Shown: one piece after another, positions 45,748-54,758 of the stretch
Layout of the letters: every line of letters begins with the position of its first letter
Numbering within the stretch: position 1 is the first letter of the stretch
NCBI RefSeq assembly: GCF_014836335.1
Contig: NZ_JACSRA010000007.1
Coordinates: 62,001-126,000, forward strand
DNA: 64,000 nt
From: Clostridium cibarium
GTDB taxonomy: Bacteria; Bacillota; Clostridia; Clostridiales; Clostridiaceae
Direction of reading: 5' to 3'
Made by a program: the position numbers and the translations under genes
The notes under the pieces: model-generated
Told to the model about the DNA's origin: nothing
The model's input: the letters and a program-made list of their open reading frames with translations, nothing else
Databases searched by the model: none

Positions 45748-45785
45748 TATCAATAGTGATAATGTTAACTATATCAGAAGTGATA
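45748..45785 (-). promoter_or_regulatory. twin palindromes before degV-padR, candidate operator
   Basis: TATCA-N4-TGATA at 45748-45761 and again at 45772-45785, with ATGTTA after each, 24 bp apart. They lie 30-70 bp before the degV start, where a repressor would block the promoter. PadR as the binder is inference. Confidence 0.5.
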
Positions 45786-45794
45786 ATGTTAGGC

Positions 45795-45850
45795 AATAAA
45801 AATATTGGACTACCTGACTTCCATAATGGAAAGTATAGTTAGCCCAACAT
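45795..45850 (-). terminator. terminator after YerB-like gene
   Basis: On the minus strand, GGGCTAACT...AGGTAGTCC encloses an inner ACTTTCCA/TGGAAGT stem and is followed by AATATTTTTATT. Confidence 0.7.
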
Positions 45851-45873
45851 TTAGCTAGTTTTCTGCAATATTA

Positions 45874-46875
45874 TCATTTAGAAGGAGTTCCTATGGATAT
45901 ATCATTTTTTTTATCAACTATATGCCAAATTGTTTTTCCAGGAGAAAGGGGAACCTTGTTTCCTGATTTGTCATATAATATAGTTCTTGAGCCTTTGGCT
46001 GACTTTTCCCAAGTTACATCTATAACCTTACCTCCAGATAAAACATATCCCTCTCCTTTGCCTAAGAGGTCTATATTTAAATGTAAGTTATCACTGCTTA
46101 GATTTATATTTGTTTTTTGTATTACTATATTTGAAAAATTTAATTGATTATTATTTAATGCATCAATAGAAATTTTGCCATCCATAGACTTTGTATACAG
46201 ACCATCCTTATAGTTATATGATGTGTTGTATCCTTTATTAATAGTGATACTTAAATTGTTTGCTTCAGTAAATTCTGAATTAGAATAATATTCACTATTA
46301 AAACTTAAAAAGGGTTTGTTTTTAATTTCTAAATTCTTACTAATAATATATTTAGTTATGTTTTCCGAGGAAGTATATAAATTGTGAGGAGCTTTTCTTT
46401 TATTATCTCTCCAGAAATAGGAGCCTTCAGAAATTTCATTTATGCTCATTAAATTTTTATCATTTGAAATTCTATTTAATGCATCTTCTGAGCCGCCGCA
46501 ATGAGCAAAGGGGAGTTCAAGTTCCTCGGCAATATCTATGAAGTATGGGCGAACACTCCTTATAGGACCGATTACTTCTGGCAAATTATCATGGAATAAA
46601 GCTATAAATCTAGGAATTCCACCTTCAGCAGAAGTTTCATAGATAATATCTGCATATGAAATTCCGCTTTGTGGACGAGCTTGTGAAGAATTTCCAATCA
46701 TTCCCATGAAAGAAGGTTTGTTGTTATCGTCAGCGGTACATTCCTTACCGGTATAGTAACTGTAATATTTTTCTTCTGGTTTTTCTTTAATATTATCTGT
46801 AGAAGATATGGTTTTATTTTGACAACCTATAAGTAAAACTGATAATGAAAAAATAATTAAAAAAATTTTTTTCAT
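45874..46875 (-). CDS. DUF3048 (YerB-like) lipoprotein
   Basis: 333 residues. Lipobox LLIGC at residues 14-18. The mature part has the DUF3048 layout: NSSQARPQSGISYADIIYETSAEGGIPRFIALFH (about 62-95), IGPIRSVRPYFIDIAEEL (about 102-120), HCGGSEDAL, and the C-terminal domain near 230-330. In Bacillus YerB is an extracytoplasmic lipoprotein of unknown function. It is alone, with its own promoter and terminator. Confidence 0.9.
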   Translation of the reverse strand: MKKIFLIIFSLSVLLIGCQNKTISSTDNIKEKPEEKYYSYYTGKECTADDNNKPSFMGMIGNSSQARPQSGISYADIIYETSAEGGIPRFIALFHDNLPEVIGPIRSVRPYFIDIAEELELPFAHCGGSEDALNRISNDKNLMSINEISEGSYFWRDNKRKAPHNLYTSSENITKYIISKNLEIKNKPFLSFNSEYYSNSEFTEANNLSITINKGYNTSYNYKDGLYTKSMDGKISIDALNNNQLNFSNIVIQKTNINLSSDNLHLNIDLLGKGEGYVLSGGKVIDVTWEKSAKGSRTILYDKSGNKVPLSPGKTIWHIVDKKNDISIGTPSK

Positions 46876-47060
46876 ATTTAGCCTCCTAAAGTATTTTTGA
46901 AGTGGCGGTATAGTTTAATTCTAATGCAAACAGGAAATAAATTCCATAGAATCTAATTAAAATATTGGTCATAAAAGTAGAATACTCTAAAAAAGTGAGA
47001 AAAGAAGAACAATATAGTAATAAATAATGATATAGATGATTAATTGATTTTTTCAGTAAT

Positions 47061-47125
47061 TTGATATATGTAATTTTATGAAGTATAATAACATTTGTGG
47101 TTTAAACCACTACTATATATTGTGT
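47061..47125 (+). promoter_or_regulatory. nrdD promoter with an NrdR box
   Basis: TTGATA at 47061 and a perfect TATAAT at 47084, 17-bp spacer. CTACTATATATTGTGT at 47110-47125 agrees with the NrdR box consensus in 14 of 16 places and lies just after the expected start of transcription. A second box is not clear. Confidence 0.7.
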
Positions 47126-47141
47126 AGCGGGGGTGTAGCTG

Positions 47142-49256
47142 TTGCTATATGTTGTGAAGAGAGACGGAAGAGAAGTTGAGTTTAATGCTGACAAAATAAC
47201 TCATGCTATAAAAGGTGCTTCCGGAGAAGAAGGTCTTAACTTAAAAACAAGTGAAATTTATGAAGCTGTACAGAAGGTCGTTATGTATATAGAGATGACT
47301 GAAAAAAATAAAATTACAGTGGAAGAAATTCAAAATTATGTTGAGAAAGCATTAGAGGATACTAATCATAAGGAAATTGCTTTAGCATATTCCAATTATA
47401 GAAAAGAAAGAACAAAGATTAGAGATATTAAGTCAGATTTAATGAAAGCAATACAAAAAATTGGTGTTGAAACAGATAGGGATAATGCTAATGTAGGAAA
47501 TAATTTCAGTTCAAAACTTTTGAGAATAGCATCAGAGTCAAATAAGTGGCATAATCTTTCAGCTATGCCAAAGTATTTAGCGAAAGCTCATGAAACTGGA
47601 GATTTATATTATCATGATTTAGATAGTTACAATTTAACAACAAACTGTCTACATATACCTACTAGAGAATTATTGGAACATGGATTTAATACAGGATATG
47701 GGACTATAAATGTACCAAAAAGAATTGAGAGTGCTGCTGAGCTCTCATGTATACTTTTACAATCAACTCAAAACGATATGTTTGGAGGTCAATCACATCC
47801 GGATTTTGATAATGATATGGCTGTTTTTGTAGAACCTACAAGACAAGAAATCATAAATGAATTAAAAAGCCTAGGAGTTCAGGAAGAAAAAATAAATGAA
47901 GTGGTTGAAACAAAATTAAAGGAAAGAGTTCATCAGGCTATGCAAGGGGTTGTTTACAACCTAAATACAATGCATTCAAGAGCAGGTTCTCAAGTTCCAT
48001 TTAGTTCAGTAAACTTGGGTATTCCAACTTCAAAGGATGCAGCTTTAGTATGTGAAGCTTTTTTAGAAGAATACGATAAAGGATTAGGTAAAGGGGAGCA
48101 ACCAATATTCCCAAACATAATTTTTAGAGTAAAAGAAGGCGTTAATAGAGAAGAGAATGATCCATATCATTATTTATATAAGTTAGCTTGCAAGGTTGCA
48201 GCAAAGAGGATGAATCCAACATTTATGAATATAGATTCTGATTTTAATAAAGAATATTATGAAAAAGGATATATGCCTGCAACAATGGGATGCAGAACTT
48301 ATCTTATGAAAAATGTTAATGGAGAGCCAGGTTGTAAGGGAAGAGGAAATATTGCTCCTACAACAATAAATTTGCCAAGAATAGGTATATTAGCTAAGAA
48401 AGATATTGATGTATTTTTTAAGTTATTTCAAGAGAAAATTGATTTGGCTAAAGAATCATTATTGCATAGATATAATGTTTTAAAGAATTTGAGGGTTAAA
48501 GATTTACCATTCGTAGCAGGACAATACTTAATGAAAGGTTCTGAAAATTTAGATCAAAATGATTCGATAGAACCAATTTTAAAACAAGGAACATGGGGAA
48601 TTGGATTTATAGGCCTTGCAGAAACACTTGTTGCTTTAACAGGAAAGCATCATGGAGAAAGCGATGAAGCAAGAGAATTAGGGTATAAAATTATTTCTTA
48701 CTTAAGGGAACAAGTAGATAAAATGACAGAGGAAACTCAGTTGAATTGGAGTACATATGCAACTCCAGCAGAAGGGTTATCTGGAAAGTTTATAAAGCAA
48801 GATCAAAAGCTATTTGGAATAATACCAGGAGTAACCGATAAAGAATATTATACAAATAGTTATCATGTACCAGTAGGATATGCAATATCAATTAAGAGAA
48901 AAATTGATATTGAAGCACCATATCATAAGCTATGTAATGGAGGACATATTAGTTATATAGAAGTTGATGACAATCCTACAGGCGAAGGTATAATGGATAT
49001 AATTAATTATGCATACAAAAATACAAATATAAGCTATATGGGAGTGAATTTTCATATAAGATATTGTAAGGAATGTGGAGAATCGCTTCATAGTCATGAA
49101 GCAAAATGTCCTAAATGTAGTAGTACTAATATTCAAGGAATTTCAAGGGTAACTGGATATTTAAGTCTTGATGAAAGATTCGGAGCAGGAAAATCTCATG
49201 AAAGAGAAGATAGAGTTACACATACAGACAATCATGTAAATACTTACAAGGTATAA
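47142..49256 (+). CDS. nrdD: anaerobic ribonucleoside-triphosphate reductase
   Basis: 704 residues, start TTG 47142, 6 nt after GGGGGTG; there is no ATG close by. An ATP-cone (about 1-95, VVKRDGREVEFNADKITHAI) gives allosteric control. The catalytic barrel has NCLHIPTRE and GCRTYLM cysteines. The zinc site is CKECGESLHSHEAKCPKC (about 644-661). The glycyl-radical loop is RVTGYLS (Gly near residue 673). It makes deoxyribonucleotides without oxygen, using formate and a radical made by NrdG. nrdG is 5 kb away, after the citrate genes, which is unusual; elsewhere they are adjacent. Confidence 0.95.
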   Translation: MLYVVKRDGREVEFNADKITHAIKGASGEEGLNLKTSEIYEAVQKVVMYIEMTEKNKITVEEIQNYVEKALEDTNHKEIALAYSNYRKERTKIRDIKSDLMKAIQKIGVETDRDNANVGNNFSSKLLRIASESNKWHNLSAMPKYLAKAHETGDLYYHDLDSYNLTTNCLHIPTRELLEHGFNTGYGTINVPKRIESAAELSCILLQSTQNDMFGGQSHPDFDNDMAVFVEPTRQEIINELKSLGVQEEKINEVVETKLKERVHQAMQGVVYNLNTMHSRAGSQVPFSSVNLGIPTSKDAALVCEAFLEEYDKGLGKGEQPIFPNIIFRVKEGVNREENDPYHYLYKLACKVAAKRMNPTFMNIDSDFNKEYYEKGYMPATMGCRTYLMKNVNGEPGCKGRGNIAPTTINLPRIGILAKKDIDVFFKLFQEKIDLAKESLLHRYNVLKNLRVKDLPFVAGQYLMKGSENLDQNDSIEPILKQGTWGIGFIGLAETLVALTGKHHGESDEARELGYKIISYLREQVDKMTEETQLNWSTYATPAEGLSGKFIKQDQKLFGIIPGVTDKEYYTNSYHVPVGYAISIKRKIDIEAPYHKLCNGGHISYIEVDDNPTGEGIMDIINYAYKNTNISYMGVNFHIRYCKECGESLHSHEAKCPKCSSTNIQGISRVTGYLSLDERFGAGKSHEREDRVTHTDNHVNTYKV

Positions 49257-49274
49257 ATCAATAAAAAATGTATT

Positions 49275-49316
49275 TAAGCTAAGTTGGGTAAAACTAACTT
49301 AGCTTTTTTAATTTTT
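49275..49316 (+). terminator. rho-independent terminator after nrdD
   Basis: AAGCTAAGTT-GGGTAAA-ACTAACTTAGCTTTTTT, with T run. Confidence 0.9.
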
Positions 49317-49493
49317 ATGAAAAAAAGATACGACATTATATTTGATTTAAGGTGACGCTTAAAGGACAAGGATGCAATTTTTTTTAAAAAACTTGCAACA
49401 ATTAATATGTTAATGCAGAAAAATTAAAAAAAACACAACGATATTGAATGGAGTGTAACGATATCTTGCAAAAAAATAAATATTTCCTATCTT

Positions 49494-49536
49494 TTGATAT
49501 TGTTATTTAATGCACTATATGATAAAATTAGTGCAT
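49494..49536 (+). promoter_or_regulatory. promoter with flanking inverted repeat before the citrate synthase-aconitase genes
   Basis: TTGATA at 49494, TATGAT at 49518 with an 18-bp spacer. The -10 is enclosed by ATGCACT (49510-49516) and AGTGCAT (49530-49536), extended by TTATTT and AAAATAA. Such an operator around a -10 suggests repression. The rest of the 384-bp gap (49257-49640) holds only the nrdD terminator and two AACGATAT repeats 20 bp apart (about 49437 and 49457). Confidence 0.5.
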
Positions 49537-49640
49537 AAAAATAAATTTAATATATGGAATCTTTTTTGATGTGATTGGGGAATTTATCTTAAAAGAAAAA
49601 ATATATTTATAAGCAATAATTAAAAACGGGGGGATTATAT

Positions 49641-50798
49641 ATGACTGTAAAAAGGTCTAGTGATGGAAAAAGAATATATATTGTAGACACAACCCTTAGA
49701 GATGGAGAACAGACAGCGGGGGTTGTTTTTGCTAATGAAGAAAAAATTGCAATTGCTACCATGTTAAGTGATTTAGGTGTAGATCAACTTGAGGTTGGAA
49801 TTCCAACAATGGGTGGAGATGAAAAGCAGGCTATTAAAGATATAGTTAAGAGAAATCTTAAGAGCAGTATCATGGCTTGGAATAGACCTGTAATATCTGA
49901 TATTAACGAATCTATTGATTGTGGTGTAGATGCCGTGGCAATCTCGATATCAGTATCAGATATACACATAAAAAACAAATTAAAAAAGTCTAGAGAATGG
50001 GTACTAGAAAAGATGGTAGAAGGTGTTGAACACGCTAAGAAAAATGGATTATATGTATCTGTAAATGGAGAAGATGCTTCAAGAGCTGATAAAGATTTTT
50101 TGATTCAATTTATGAATACAGCTAAACAAGCAGGAGCAGATAGATTTAGATATTGTGATACAGTAGGGGTTATGGGGCCATTTCAAATTGAAGAGCAAAT
50201 TAAATACCTTTATGAAAAAACAGGCTTTGATATAGAAATGCATACCCATAATGATTTTGGTATGGCAACAGCAAATGCTATTGCAGGCATTAGAGCTGGA
50301 GCTAACTATGTAGGGTTAACAGTAAATGGATTAGGAGAAAGAGCAGGAAATGCAGCTTTAGAAGAAGTTCTAATGGCATTGAAATATGTTTATGGAATGG
50401 AAATAGATATTGATACTACAATGTTTAGGGAAATATCTCAATATGTATCTAGAGCAGCAGGAAGAGAACTCCCAATATGGAAAGCTATTGTTGGAACAAA
50501 TATGTTTGCTCATGAGTCAGGAATTCATGCAGATGGAGCTATAAAAAATCCTAAGAATTATGAAGCTTTTGATCCAAGAGTTGTAGGACTTGAAAGGCAG
50601 ATAGTAATAGGTAAACACTCAGGTAAGGCTGCTATAGTGAATAAGTTTAAAGAATATAATATAGATTTAACAGATGAAGAAGCTACAGGAATTTTAGAGA
50701 TGGTAAGAGCCACATCAGTAAGGCTTAAGAGAAGTCTCTTTGATAAGGAAATTGTGCAAATGTACAAAGAGTACAAAAGATTAGCTAATTCAAAATAA
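49641..50798 (+). CDS. Re-citrate synthase candidate (homocitrate/isopropylmalate synthase family)
   Basis: 385 residues. The family fold is clear: DTTLRDGEQTAGVVFANEEK (about 14-33), the MHTHNDFGMATANA block (HxH metal ligands near residue 200), GLGERAGNAALEEV, and HESGIHADG near 293. By motif it would be called homocitrate synthase NifV, but it lies directly before aconitase, as in C. kluyveri and C. acetobutylicum, where this family member is the Re-face-specific citrate synthase. No nif or lysine gene is near. I infer that it joins acetyl-CoA and oxaloacetate to citrate for glutamate synthesis. Start ATG follows a GGGGGG site. Confidence 0.85.
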   Translation: MTVKRSSDGKRIYIVDTTLRDGEQTAGVVFANEEKIAIATMLSDLGVDQLEVGIPTMGGDEKQAIKDIVKRNLKSSIMAWNRPVISDINESIDCGVDAVAISISVSDIHIKNKLKKSREWVLEKMVEGVEHAKKNGLYVSVNGEDASRADKDFLIQFMNTAKQAGADRFRYCDTVGVMGPFQIEEQIKYLYEKTGFDIEMHTHNDFGMATANAIAGIRAGANYVGLTVNGLGERAGNAALEEVLMALKYVYGMEIDIDTTMFREISQYVSRAAGRELPIWKAIVGTNMFAHESGIHADGAIKNPKNYEAFDPRVVGLERQIVIGKHSGKAAIVNKFKEYNIDLTDEEATGILEMVRATSVRLKRSLFDKEIVQMYKEYKRLANSK

Positions 50799-50835
50799 TA
50801 TTAATTATAAAAAAGCAATAAGTAGGGGGAAAAAG

Positions 50836-52755
50836 ATGGGCGATAATTTAGTATATAAAATTCTAAAAAGTCATATTGTTGAAGGAGAATTAAAGGCATT
50901 AGAACCTATTGCTATTAAAATAGATCAGACCTTAACACAAGATTCAACTGGAACAATGGCATATTTACAACTTGAGGCAATGGGAATAGATAGAGTTAAG
51001 ACTAAGAGATCTGTAGCATTTATAGATCATAATATGTTACAACAAGGATTTGAGAATGCAGATGACCATAAGTTTATACAAACAGTTGCTTCAAAATATG
51101 GAGTGCATTTTTCAAAACCAGGTAATGGAATCTGTCATCAAGTATTTTTAGAAAGATTTGCAAGGCCAACAGAAACATTAATTGGATCTGATAGTCATAC
51201 ACCAACAGCTGGTGGAGTGGGAATGCTTGCAATGGGTGCTGGTGGATTAGATGTTGCTCTTGCAATGGGTGGAGGAGCTTATAACATAAATACACCTAAA
51301 GTAGTTAAGATTAATCTTGTTGGAAAATTAAAAAGAATGGTAGCATCTAAAGACATTATCCTTGAAGTTTTAAGAAGATTATCTGTAAAAGGTGGAGTTA
51401 ATAGAGTATTTGAATATGCAGGAGAAGGTGTTAAGACACTTTCAGTTCCAGAAAGAGCTACCATAACTAATATGGGAGCAGAACTTGGAGCTACAACTTC
51501 TATTTTTCCAAGTGATGAAAGAACTTTAGAATTCTTCAAAGCTCAAGGAAGAGAAGAAGATTGGGTAGAATTTAAACCAGATGCGGATGCGGTATATGAT
51601 GAAGAAATTGAAATTAATTTAAGCGAATTAAAACCTCTTACAGCTAAACCACATAGCCCAGACAATGTTGTTCAAGTTAAAGAAGCTGGTAAGATAAAGG
51701 TTGATCAAGTATTTATAGGAAGCTGTACAAATTCTTCATATGAAGACTTAATGAAGGTTGCAAAAATACTTAAAGGAAATAAGGTTAATCCTAATGTAAG
51801 TTTAGTAATTGGACCAGGGTCAAGACAAGTTATGGAGATGATAGCTAGAAATGGAGCTTTAGCAGATATTATAAGCTCTGGAGCTAGAATACTTGAAAAT
51901 TCTTGTGGACCATGTATTGGTATGGGGCAAGCACCTGGAACAAATGGAATTTCGCTTAGAACAGTAAATAGAAACTTCTATGGAAGAAGTGGAACATTAA
52001 CAGGGCAAATCTATATAGTTAGTCCAGAGACAGCAGCAGTATCTGCTATTAATGGAGTTTTAACTGATCCAACAGAAAAGGATATAGATTTAACTATAGA
52101 AATGCCAGAGAAGTTTATTATAGATGACTCCATGATTTTAGCACCAGCTGAGACAAATGCTGAGGTTGAAGTTGTTAGAGGACCAAATATTAAGCCATTC
52201 CCAATAGGAAAAGAATTAGGCAATGAAGTGGATGGAAAAGTAATAATAAAGGTTGAAGATAACATTACTACTGATCACATTATGCCTTCAAATTCAAAAT
52301 TACTTCCATTTAGATCTAATATTCCTTATCTTTCAGAATTCTGTTTTAATACAGTAGATACAGAATTCCCTAAGAGAGCTAAAGAGAATAATGGTGGATT
52401 TATTATTGCAGGAAGTAACTATGGGCAAGGGTCTTCAAGAGAGCATGCAGCTTTAGCACCTCTTTATTTAGGGGTTAAAGCAGTTGTTGCAAAATCTTTT
52501 GCTAGAATTCATAAGGCTAACTTAATCAACAATGGAATAATTCCTATTGATTTCAAAGATGAAGGGGATTATGACAATATTGATTTACTTGATGAATTAG
52601 TTATAGAAGGAATTCAAGATGCTTTAAGCACAGGAATAGTTAAAATAAAGAATTTAACTAAGAATGTAGAATTTGAAGCGGTTGTTGATTTAACAGAGAA
52701 AGAGATTGAAGTAATTAAAGCTGGCGGAAGACTTAATTATGTAAAGAATATGTAA
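50836..52755 (+). CDS. aconitate hydratase
   Basis: 639 residues, a short mitochondrial/AcnA-like single-chain form. Cluster ligands are in FIGSCTNSSYEDL (near residue 296) and ENSCGPCIGMGQA (near 356). Substrate blocks include SDSHTPTAGGVGMLAMGAGG (near 118), and the swivel domain shows YGQGSSREHAA (near 533). It turns citrate into isocitrate. It follows the citrate synthase candidate by 37 bp, so the two form one operon; isocitrate dehydrogenase, expected next in related species, is absent. Confidence 0.95.
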   Translation: MGDNLVYKILKSHIVEGELKALEPIAIKIDQTLTQDSTGTMAYLQLEAMGIDRVKTKRSVAFIDHNMLQQGFENADDHKFIQTVASKYGVHFSKPGNGICHQVFLERFARPTETLIGSDSHTPTAGGVGMLAMGAGGLDVALAMGGGAYNINTPKVVKINLVGKLKRMVASKDIILEVLRRLSVKGGVNRVFEYAGEGVKTLSVPERATITNMGAELGATTSIFPSDERTLEFFKAQGREEDWVEFKPDADAVYDEEIEINLSELKPLTAKPHSPDNVVQVKEAGKIKVDQVFIGSCTNSSYEDLMKVAKILKGNKVNPNVSLVIGPGSRQVMEMIARNGALADIISSGARILENSCGPCIGMGQAPGTNGISLRTVNRNFYGRSGTLTGQIYIVSPETAAVSAINGVLTDPTEKDIDLTIEMPEKFIIDDSMILAPAETNAEVEVVRGPNIKPFPIGKELGNEVDGKVIIKVEDNITTDHIMPSNSKLLPFRSNIPYLSEFCFNTVDTEFPKRAKENNGGFIIAGSNYGQGSSREHAALAPLYLGVKAVVAKSFARIHKANLINNGIIPIDFKDEGDYDNIDLLDELVIEGIQDALSTGIVKIKNLTKNVEFEAVVDLTEKEIEVIKAGGRLNYVKNM

Positions 52756-52759
52756 TATT

Positions 52760-52799
52760 ATAAAGGCACCAAAGTCTCTTTGACGTTGGTGTCTTTAAA
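52760..52799 (+). terminator. terminator-like hairpin after aconitase
   Basis: AAAGGCACCAA...TTGGTGTCTTTA with a short T tract; it may only partly stop transcription into the DUF815 gene. Confidence 0.6.
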
Positions 52800-52821
52800 T
52801 TTATAATCAGGGGGCAAAAAA

Positions 52822-54153
52822 ATGAAGAGAGAAGAAAGAATAAAGTTAAATTTGGATTCGTTATGTGTGTATAAGGGGATATTTTCAGAAAAAGTTGGGG
52901 ATAAATTTAAAACCCTTGTGGATAAGTTAGTTAATAGTAACACTTTGGGAGAATGCATTGTAGCCTATAATGAATTTACATATGAATTATTTAAGGAAAA
53001 TAAGGACCTATCATTTAAAGAAGTTATAGTTGAAAACATGTTACTTGAAAACAACCCATTTAATATTTTTTTAGAGGAAAAAGAACAAGTTCCTGATTTT
53101 ATTGTTAATGGAATTAGAGGAGAACTTGAAGTTTTATCTCAAATAGCATCAGTTAATAGTAAGGATATAAAGGACTGTCTTTTAGATAAATATGATGAGC
53201 AAGAATCGATTAAAAAAAGAATAGATTCATTGCTAGATTGGGGAGTAGGAGAAAAAAGTTATATACCAAAGAAGTGTATTGACTTTGAGGCTTTAAAAAC
53301 ATTATTAATTAATGGTATAGATTGGAGAGAATATACGGAAAATTTAATTGGTTTTCATAAGAAAAATGGGACAGGTAGAGCTACTGCATATGGAGCTTTT
53401 GTGTGGGAACGATTTGACAATGAGGAAGAAGGGCATTTAAGAGAAATAATCGATCCAGATCCTATTAGATTATCTAATTTAATAGGTTACGAAAGTCAAA
53501 AGAAAGAAATTGTAAGTAATACAGTTCATTTTTTAAAGGGAGTTCCAGCAAATAATCTTTTACTTTATGGATCAAGGGGGACAGGAAAGTCATCAACAGT
53601 AAAGGCGATATTAAATGAATATTACGAAGAGGGATTAAGATTAATAGAAGTAGATAAAAAACAACTTAGCGATTTTACTAGAATAATAAGGCTTCTTAAG
53701 AATAAGAAGCAGAGGTTTATTATATTTGTTGATGATTTAGTTTTTGATGAAAATGAAGATAGTTATTCTGCTTTAAAGACTATATTAGAGGGTAGAATTG
53801 AAAATAGGCCAAGTAATATATTGATTTATGCAACTACTAATAGAAGACATTTGGTTCAAGAAAAATTTTCCGATAGAGACGAAGTTAATTCTAAGGATAC
53901 TATGGAAGAAAAGTTATCTCTGGCAGATAGATTTGGAATTACCATAAGCTTTTTTGCTCCAAATCAGAAAGAATTTTTAACTATAGTAGATGGAATAGTT
54001 AAAGATAGAGGATTATACATTAAGGAAGAGGAACTTCATAGAGAAGCTTTGAAATGGGAAAAGTGGCATAATGGAAGATCACCTAGATCAGCTACTCAAT
54101 TTGTTGATTGGTTAGAAGGAGAATTATCTATTCTTAATAATACGGTGTTATAA
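52822..54153 (+). CDS. DUF815 AAA-type ATPase
   Basis: 443 residues. Walker A LLLYGSRGTGKSSTVKA (near residue 247), Walker B RFIIFVDDLVFDE (near 300), sensor ILIYATTNRRHL (near 332) and an arginine-finger-like DRFG block near 370 mark DUF815. The N-terminal 220 residues are helical and unlike other AAA proteins. No substrate is known; relatives are often near anaerobic metabolism or envelope genes. It follows aconitase and precedes nrdG on the same strand, with a weak terminator before it. Start ATG after GGGGGC. Confidence 0.88.
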   Translation: MKREERIKLNLDSLCVYKGIFSEKVGDKFKTLVDKLVNSNTLGECIVAYNEFTYELFKENKDLSFKEVIVENMLLENNPFNIFLEEKEQVPDFIVNGIRGELEVLSQIASVNSKDIKDCLLDKYDEQESIKKRIDSLLDWGVGEKSYIPKKCIDFEALKTLLINGIDWREYTENLIGFHKKNGTGRATAYGAFVWERFDNEEEGHLREIIDPDPIRLSNLIGYESQKKEIVSNTVHFLKGVPANNLLLYGSRGTGKSSTVKAILNEYYEEGLRLIEVDKKQLSDFTRIIRLLKNKKQRFIIFVDDLVFDENEDSYSALKTILEGRIENRPSNILIYATTNRRHLVQEKFSDRDEVNSKDTMEEKLSLADRFGITISFFAPNQKEFLTIVDGIVKDRGLYIKEEELHREALKWEKWHNGRSPRSATQFVDWLEGELSILNNTVL

Positions 54154-54188
54154 TATTAATATAAACTATAGATTAGGAAGTGGACATT

Positions 54189-54698
54189 TTGGGAAAGATG
54201 ATACGATTAGCAGGAATAGCATATGAAAGTTTAGTTAATGGACCTGGACTTAGAAGGGTATTTTTCTCTCAAGGATGCAAGCATAACTGCAGAGGATGTT
54301 TTAATCCTGATACTCATGATTTTTCTAGTGGAGAAGAAAGAGATATGGATGAGTTAATTCAGGATGTAGTAGAAAATCCTATGATTAAAGGGGTAACCTT
54401 TAGCGGAGGAGATCCTTTTGAAAGAGCTCAAGAATTTGCATATATGGCGAAGAAGTTTAAGGAACATGGGTTAAATATTTGGAGTTATACTGGGTATACA
54501 TATGAATATATATTAGAAAATATTGATAAAGTTCCAGGGTGGAAGGAGCTTATGGGTAACTTAGATGTTATAGTTGATGGTAGATTTGAAGAGGATAAAA
54601 AGGAAGATGGATTAAGATTTAGAGGATCAAATAATCAGAGAATTATAGATGTGAAGAAAAGCCTAAAGCTTAAGAAAGTGATAACAGTAGATTGTTAA
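54189..54698 (+). CDS. nrdG: anaerobic ribonucleotide reductase activase
   Basis: 169 residues from TTG 54189, 8 nt after AGGAAG; the GTG at 54180 overlaps the site. The radical-SAM motif is SQGCKHNCRGCFNPDTH (CxxxCxxC, near residue 27) and the TFSGGDPFERA block follows near 72. It makes the glycyl radical on NrdD using SAM and reduced flavodoxin or ferredoxin. Its partner nrdD is 5 kb upstream on the same strand, separated by three unrelated genes and terminators, so the two are not in one short operon. Confidence 0.94.
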   Translation: MGKMIRLAGIAYESLVNGPGLRRVFFSQGCKHNCRGCFNPDTHDFSSGEERDMDELIQDVVENPMIKGVTFSGGDPFERAQEFAYMAKKFKEHGLNIWSYTGYTYEYILENIDKVPGWKELMGNLDVIVDGRFEEDKKEDGLRFRGSNNQRIIDVKKSLKLKKVITVDC

Positions 54699-54725
54699 GT
54701 AAAATTAGTTACTAGTCGATGAAAA

Positions 54726-54758
54726 AGTGGATTCATTAATTTGAATCCATTTTTTTAT
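54726..54758 (+). terminator. rho-independent terminator after nrdG
   Basis: TGGATTCA-TTAAT-TTGAATCCATTTTTTTA. Confidence 0.88.

Noticed and set aside
49430..49470. Direct repeat AACGATAT, two copies 20 bp apart, as an operator
   Set aside because: Short, in AT-rich DNA, and about 40 bp upstream of the -35; chance occurrence cannot be excluded, so not listed as a separate feature.
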